DNA of 62,019 nucleotides from Anaerolineales bacterium (GTDB taxonomy: Bacteria; Chloroflexota; Anaerolineae; Anaerolineales; Villigracilaceae): contig JAFGCG010000194.1 in assembly GCA_016932715.1 (NCBI GenBank), positions 1 to 62,019 on the forward strand, in the 5' to 3' direction. Below are positions 59,301-62,019 of this stretch, one piece after another. The translations under genes and the position numbers were made by a program. The notes under the pieces were generated by a model. The model worked only from the letters and a program-made list of their open reading frames with translations. It did not search any database and was not told the DNA's origin. The first letter of the stretch is position 1. Every line of letters begins with the position of its first letter.

Positions 59301-59358
59301 GCATACCGGTGATGCCGGCCTGATGGGGTTGACCCTCGTCAATGTCGATAACCGCTAG
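56317..59358 (+). CDS. Secreted subtilisin-like serine protease (S8)
   Basis: 1013 aa from ATG 56317 (AGAGGAGAG upstream); a start at 56278 is less likely. Signal peptide MQRKVFNTLMVFLLTLALTT ends ALAQ. I9 propeptide (about 35-135: KSYIVVLEEQP). The catalytic triad is Asp174 (GVIDTGIWPEHP), His250 (GHGTHTAST) and Ser596 (GTSMSSPHVAG). A PA-like insert (about 395-490) is typical of plant-type/lactocepin-like subtilases. C-terminal Fn3-like (about 725-800) and PPC-like (about 865-955) domains follow. Its expression is under a c-di-GMP-I riboswitch. Confidence 0.93.
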   Translation: MQRKVFNTLMVFLLTLALTTPALAQGSGQPLAQKEVKSYIVVLEEQPIVSYEGGISGLAPTKIQGGEKVEPADASVRAYDNFLEAQHEESLEAAGVSVDAKIHDYTVALNGYSAILTEEQAETIRLQKNVHFVMEDQRRYPQTDSSPEFLGLTVRGGAYDSGYTGEGVVVGVIDTGIWPEHPSFADDGTYAAPPTGPLPCEFGNTAHNPNDAPFTCNNKLIGAYQMLDTYRALIGADPDEFDSARDDDGHGTHTASTAAGNAGVEASMYGLPVATISGIAPRAHVIAYKGLGNLGGFTSDLAAAIDQAVADGVDVINYSIGGGAGLPSADEIAFLFAADAGVFVATSAGNSGSGAATVGNPGTMPWITTVGASTQKRFYEGVITLGNGKKYTGASLTPELGWRRLVDAADFGNELCDPAVPFTGDVSGKIVLCLRGAVGRAEKSLSVFEAGGVGMILYNTNDVDNLFTDTHWVPSVHIDNTPGLKIKAYIASSRFPKAKIETREDHFGCDRFQFHNYGISGRGADWFERECGPRTSKWPHAPTMTIFSSRGPNPVAPDIIKPDITAPGLQILAGNSPFPDPGAVPGELFQGIAGTSMSSPHVAGVFALLKQAHPEWSAAMAKSALMTTAYQKVLDNDRVSQADPFDMGSGHIRPGGRWTKGSINEPGLVYDAGLFEYAAFTCGMNWGVFSPGSCAFLESLGIPSEPYNLNYPSIGVSSLAGTQTVVRTVTSVASGPETFKAKVVAPPGYDVTVTPNSLTLNPGESATFEVTITNNGGGPVGEWRFGSLTWKAHRYSVYSPIAVQGALFDAPGEISGTGESGSASFDVQFGYTGAYAAGAHGLVPATVTNATVLQDPDQEFDPNDGFSNAHTFNLSGVAFFRLAMPPEATEADADLDVYVFDPNGDLVASSTAGGTDELVDILLPADGTWTVYVHGWQTVGPDSTYDMYSWAVPLASGGNLVIDSAPTSATIGNVETINVSWTGATAGEWHLGAVSHTGDAGLMGLTLVNVDNR

Positions 59359-59397
59359 CTTTGTTCGTTGATCGGGGGAATCTATTTGTCTTGAAAG

Positions 59398-59431
59398 AAC
59401 TGCCCGCAGGCATGCCTGCGGGCAGTTTGTA
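59398..59431. terminator. Bidirectional terminator after the subtilase
   Basis: AACTGCCCGCAGG/CCTGCGGGCAGTT is a perfect 13-bp stem with a 4-nt loop, followed by TTGT and preceded by A-rich sequence. It lies between convergent genes. Confidence 0.9.
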
Positions 59432-59445
59432 TCCGTGCGGAGGAC

Positions 59446-60018
59446 TTATTTATCTTCGCCAGGGGGGATACCCTTGTCAGGGGTTGGCGCACCCGGATCG
59501 GTCGAACCGGGACCGGACGGTGTCAGATTCAAAAGATCGATTTGGGGAGGCGGGCTGGGCTCCTTCGCAGCTTTCTGGCACAGGAACAATCCGCGCCGAC
59601 CACCGCTATGATACTCATACGTAATCCCGTTTACCTGCAAAATGATCAACGCTCCATCCTCCGGTACCTGTTTATAGCGCATGCCCGGTTGTGGGCAGCC
59701 AATACTGGCATCCGGCCAGACCACAGCTTTGGCTTCCATGACACTAATTTGCGTCATTGAGATATTCAATCGCTGCGCCAGATCCTCTTTGGCTTTTTCG
59801 ATCAGATTTTGCATGCCAGGGTCCGCAGGTACTGTTGGGGTCATCTCTGTAGTATATCCTTGGTTTGGTACGTCAGACAAGGGAGTTGAAGGAGCTTCGT
59901 CAGCAGGGGGAGTTAACGGGTCGGAGGGCGCCAAATCTCCATCTGGCTGAGAAAGTCCACAGCCTGCCAGGGCAAATGCCAGCAGGACAACCAGTGAAAT
60001 CCAACGGATTTTCATCAC
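59446..60018 (-). CDS. Lipoprotein of unknown function
   Basis: 190 aa. The signal ends LAFALAGCGLSQ (lipobox). After an acidic/Pro linker, the domain KAVVWPDASIGCPQPGMRYK, with VPEDGALIILQVNGITYEYH and RGLFLCQ, is recurrent in Chloroflexota and cyanobacterial lipoproteins. The two Cys might form a disulfide. The function is unknown. AAAGGAG precedes the ATG by about 8 nt. About 280 nt of non-coding sequence lies upstream with no clear feature. Confidence 0.78.
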   Translation of the reverse strand: MMKIRWISLVVLLAFALAGCGLSQPDGDLAPSDPLTPPADEAPSTPLSDVPNQGYTTEMTPTVPADPGMQNLIEKAKEDLAQRLNISMTQISVMEAKAVVWPDASIGCPQPGMRYKQVPEDGALIILQVNGITYEYHSGGRRGLFLCQKAAKEPSPPPQIDLLNLTPSGPGSTDPGAPTPDKGIPPGEDK

Positions 60019-60297
60019 ACAAGCTCCTTTTTAAGACTAAAGCGTAACACCTTTTCCTGTAGACGGAAAGTATGCCTGAAAGGTTCCGCGAGTTCCCGAA
60101 AAGAACACAGGCGGGATTTTTCTTATATAAATTCTATGCGGCTTTACTTCATTTCTTATATTGCTTCAATACACTACGAAGTGCCGCACGAACAGCGAAA
60201 CTGGAAGTTCGAATCTGACCAGGAAATTGCTCTAAAAGCTTATAAGTACTGAGACATGCGGCAAGCCTACTTCATAATCTGAAAAAGGAGACAAGCC

Positions 60298-60705
60298 ATG
60301 ACATTCTATTTGCAAACGTATCCCTTCGGCTCCGCTCAGGACAGGCCGTACCGCCGTATGGCGCGCCGCTGGGTTGAGAACCGCGATCAGACTCTCGGGA
60401 TCAACGTCCGGGAGGAGCAGGATGCCTACGTTCTCTCCGCCCTCGTGCCGGGGATCAAATCCGAGGAGCTGAATATTCAGGTCCTGGACGATGTTGTCCG
60501 CATCCACGCCGAGTACAAGGCGGATGAGAACGATGGCTACCTCGTTCAGGAGCTTCCCAGCGGCTCGTTCACGCGGACCCTGCGCCTGCCTGCCCCGATC
60601 GAGGCCGCGCACGTCGAAGCGGACATCACCAACGGCGTATTAACGCTGACGCTGCCCAAGGCCGAATCCGCTCGACCGAAGCAGATCAAGATCAGGACCC
60701 GCTAA
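60298..60705 (+). CDS. Small heat shock protein (Hsp20/alpha-crystallin)
   Basis: 135 aa. The alpha-crystallin domain (about 35-125) has GINVREEQDAYVLSALVPGI, DDVVRIHAEYK, SGSFTRTLRLPAPIE and ITNGVLTLTLPKAE (GVLxLxLPK). It holds misfolded proteins without ATP. A short basic tail (KIRTR) replaces the usual I-x-I/V motif. AAAAGGAGA precedes the ATG. No CIRCE-type operator was seen in the 280-nt upstream region. Confidence 0.93.
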   Translation: MTFYLQTYPFGSAQDRPYRRMARRWVENRDQTLGINVREEQDAYVLSALVPGIKSEELNIQVLDDVVRIHAEYKADENDGYLVQELPSGSFTRTLRLPAPIEAAHVEADITNGVLTLTLPKAESARPKQIKIRTR

Positions 60706-60724
60706 GAAGCGAGAAGTTACCACG

Positions 60725-60757
60725 AGAAGGACCGCCTGCGCGCGGTCTTCTTGTTTT
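60725..60757 (+). terminator. Rho-independent terminator after hsp20
   Basis: GAAGGACCGC/GCGGTCTTC stem with a short loop, followed by TTGTTTTT. Confidence 0.85.
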
Positions 60758-60843
60758 TAAGGCGACAGTCGCTTTCCCCCTTCGCAAAAGTGACTATCAC
60801 CTTATCATGTATAATTCTGCCATTCTTGTTTTGGAGAAAACCT

Positions 60844-61851
60844 GTGCATCAAAGACTCATCATCCTCTTCGTCGTGATCGCGGTCCTGCTGGGCGCCTGC
60901 GGCGGCAACGAGCCCGCGGGGACCTCGACGCCCGTTCCAACGGATACGCCGATCGTTCAACCGACGTTGACCCCTGTCCCAGCTACACCGCTTGCCATCC
61001 TGGTCCTGCCGGCAAACCTTGACCCTGAGACGTCGAATCTTTATCAGAAGACTGTTTATGATCTTGCACAAGCCTCCGGCATGCGCTTTCAGGTGCGAAA
61101 TGCCTTTACAACTGCTGACCTTGAGCCGGGTTTGCAGGTAGTCATTGTGCTTCCGCCTGACCCCGGCATTGCTGCGCTGGCGGCGGCGGCCCCTCAGGTG
61201 CAGTTCCTGGCGATCAACATTCCGGGTGTTGCCCCCGGCGGCAATATCAGTGTGTTGGGGAACAATACGCAGCCGGACATTGTGGGTTTTCTCGCAGGTT
61301 ATACTGCCTCGCTGATCACAGATGATTACCGCATCGGCATGCTGCTGCCCAAGGATAACCCGGATGCGGTGCGGGCATTGAATGCCTATGCCACCGGTAT
61401 GAAATTTAATTGTGGCATTTGTCGTCCGTTCTATTATTTGCCTTGGTCGTTCCCTCAATATCTGGAGATCGGTACGGATGAAGATCCGGCTAACTACGAT
61501 GCGTACGCAGACATTTTGATCCTGCAATACAAGGTGCGGACCATCTATCTTTATCCTGATATTGCTACCCCTGACCTGATCAACTATATTGGTATCACGG
61601 GCGTATCCATGATCGGGACGGTCAGCCCTGTCCAGCGCCCGGCTGGCTGGGTGATGACGATCCAGCCGGATGTGATCAAGGCGATCCAGAATGCCTGGCC
61701 CGGATTGGTGAGTGGGCAGGGAGGGATCACGGTCCAATCGCCCCTCGGCCTGGCAGACGTCGACCCGGGCCTGCTCTCCCCGGGAAAACAGCGTGATGTC
61801 GAAAAGGTCTTGAGTGATTTGCAGGCCGGTTTGATCAGTACCGGTCAATAA
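60844..61851 (+). CDS. BMP/PnrA-like substrate-binding lipoprotein
   Basis: 335 aa from GTG 60844 with TTGGAGA 7 nt upstream; a start at 60751 is less likely. The signal ends VLLGACGGNEP (lipobox). The mature part is a periplasmic-binding-protein fold: LAILVLPANLDPE, VVIVLPPDPGIAAL, DIVGFLAGYTASLITDDYRI, GMLLPKDNPDAVRALNAYAT, like BMP/Med family nucleoside binders. No ABC transporter genes are adjacent in the window. Confidence 0.8.
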   Translation: MHQRLIILFVVIAVLLGACGGNEPAGTSTPVPTDTPIVQPTLTPVPATPLAILVLPANLDPETSNLYQKTVYDLAQASGMRFQVRNAFTTADLEPGLQVVIVLPPDPGIAALAAAAPQVQFLAINIPGVAPGGNISVLGNNTQPDIVGFLAGYTASLITDDYRIGMLLPKDNPDAVRALNAYATGMKFNCGICRPFYYLPWSFPQYLEIGTDEDPANYDAYADILILQYKVRTIYLYPDIATPDLINYIGITGVSMIGTVSPVQRPAGWVMTIQPDVIKAIQNAWPGLVSGQGGITVQSPLGLADVDPGLLSPGKQRDVEKVLSDLQAGLISTGQ

Positions 61852-61859
61852 ACGATGCA

Positions 61860-61893
61860 AAAAGCGCCCGCACAAACTTGTGCGGGCGCTTTT
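61860..61893. terminator. Bidirectional terminator
   Basis: AAAAGCGCCCGCACAA/TTGTGCGGGCGCTTTT, a perfect 16-bp stem with a 2-nt loop, 8 nt after the BMP-like gene stop. The remaining 126 nt to the window end show no gene. Confidence 0.92.
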
Positions 61894-62019
61894 GATTTTA
61901 TCAAAGATGGATCAGGCTCAGAAAAAAGGAAATTCAGTAAGTCACGAATTTGCCGTAGTAACGACTTTAGTCGTTGAATTTACACATCAAAACCAAGGCA
62001 CATTTTGCTTAAAGAGCGA

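Noticed and set aside
60180..60250. tRNA-like GTTCGAATC segment near 60209
   Set aside because: The T-loop-like bases are not accompanied by an acceptor stem, D-arm or anticodon stem at the right distances.
60018..60297. CIRCE/HrcA-type operator before hsp20
   Set aside because: No TTAGCACTC-N9-GAGTGCTAA-like dyad is present.

Overview
This 62 kb window looks like a chromosomal segment of an uncultured member of the Chloroflexota, most likely class Anaerolineae. This placement is inferred from gene content: several Thr/Pro-rich lipoproteins with ATPTP-type linkers, NBR1-Ig-like and SH3 surface proteins, a bacterial translin, a DUF3467 protein, two probable F420-type oxidoreductases, a PucC-type MFS protein, and many MITE-like repeats. 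No rRNA, tRNA, CRISPR array, prophage or transposase was found. The window starts inside a gene (MBL-fold hydrolase C-terminus).

Layout. 0-3.5 kb: MBL fragment and a two-gene signalling pair (receiver-GAF protein, then a histidine kinase with a degenerate receiver). 3.7-6.1 kb: minus-strand translin, membrane PH-like protein and a decayed deoxyribosyltransferase, then DUF3467 and SSB. 6.4-13.7 kb: secreted NBR1-Ig protein, menaquinone methyltransferase, FAD oxidoreductase, response regulator, LPG-synthase-like flippase, redoxin, and a cyclic-nucleotide-binding membrane protein. 13.9-18.8 kb: a compact plus-strand cluster def-GNAT-recF-nucleotidyltransferase-hydrolase-nth, mostly with ATGA or TAATG overlaps. 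18.8-25 kb: minus-strand MazG, coiled-coil protein, the coupled trio LLM/SanA/GNAT, thioesterase, and an MBL-Crp pair. 25.4-26.9 kb: two membrane-anchored ORFs that together make one Cas4-like nuclease, separated by a HEAT-like gene. 27-34 kb: nadK, B-box protein, recN, PucC-like MFS, MerR-like regulator, DUF6391-like protein, holA, alkyltransferase-like protein. 34.4-38.3 kb: minus-strand lipoprotein, aldo/keto reductase, DDN-type protein and surE. 38.4-45 kb: secreted proteins, including a large M23 peptidase with golvesin-like and two GerMN-like domains. 45-55.9 kb: large PAS/GAF histidine kinase, quinate-dehydrogenase-like protein, a nucleotidyltransferase with a histone-H1-like tail, PAP2, PadR and methyltransferase, FeoA, an SDR lacking its catalytic residues, M23. 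56-62 kb: a c-di-GMP-I riboswitch with terminator ahead of a secreted subtilase, a lipoprotein, Hsp20 and a BMP-type lipoprotein.

The most striking feature is not a gene. Twelve short-period arrays (7, 8 or about 9-10 bp) are scattered from 8 to 50 kb. Several have exactly phased units and an inverted second arm. Some run into coding sequence: one encodes the signal peptide of a lipoprotein, another the C-terminal tail of endonuclease III. A separate twin-hairpin repeat sits directly before the start codons of recF and holA, and a CGCTGAGCG palindrome family occurs three or four times. Eight genes have a -10-like hexamer only 6-9 nt before the start codon, which suggests leaderless transcription. 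Function assignments rest on motif recognition by eye; no database search was run.
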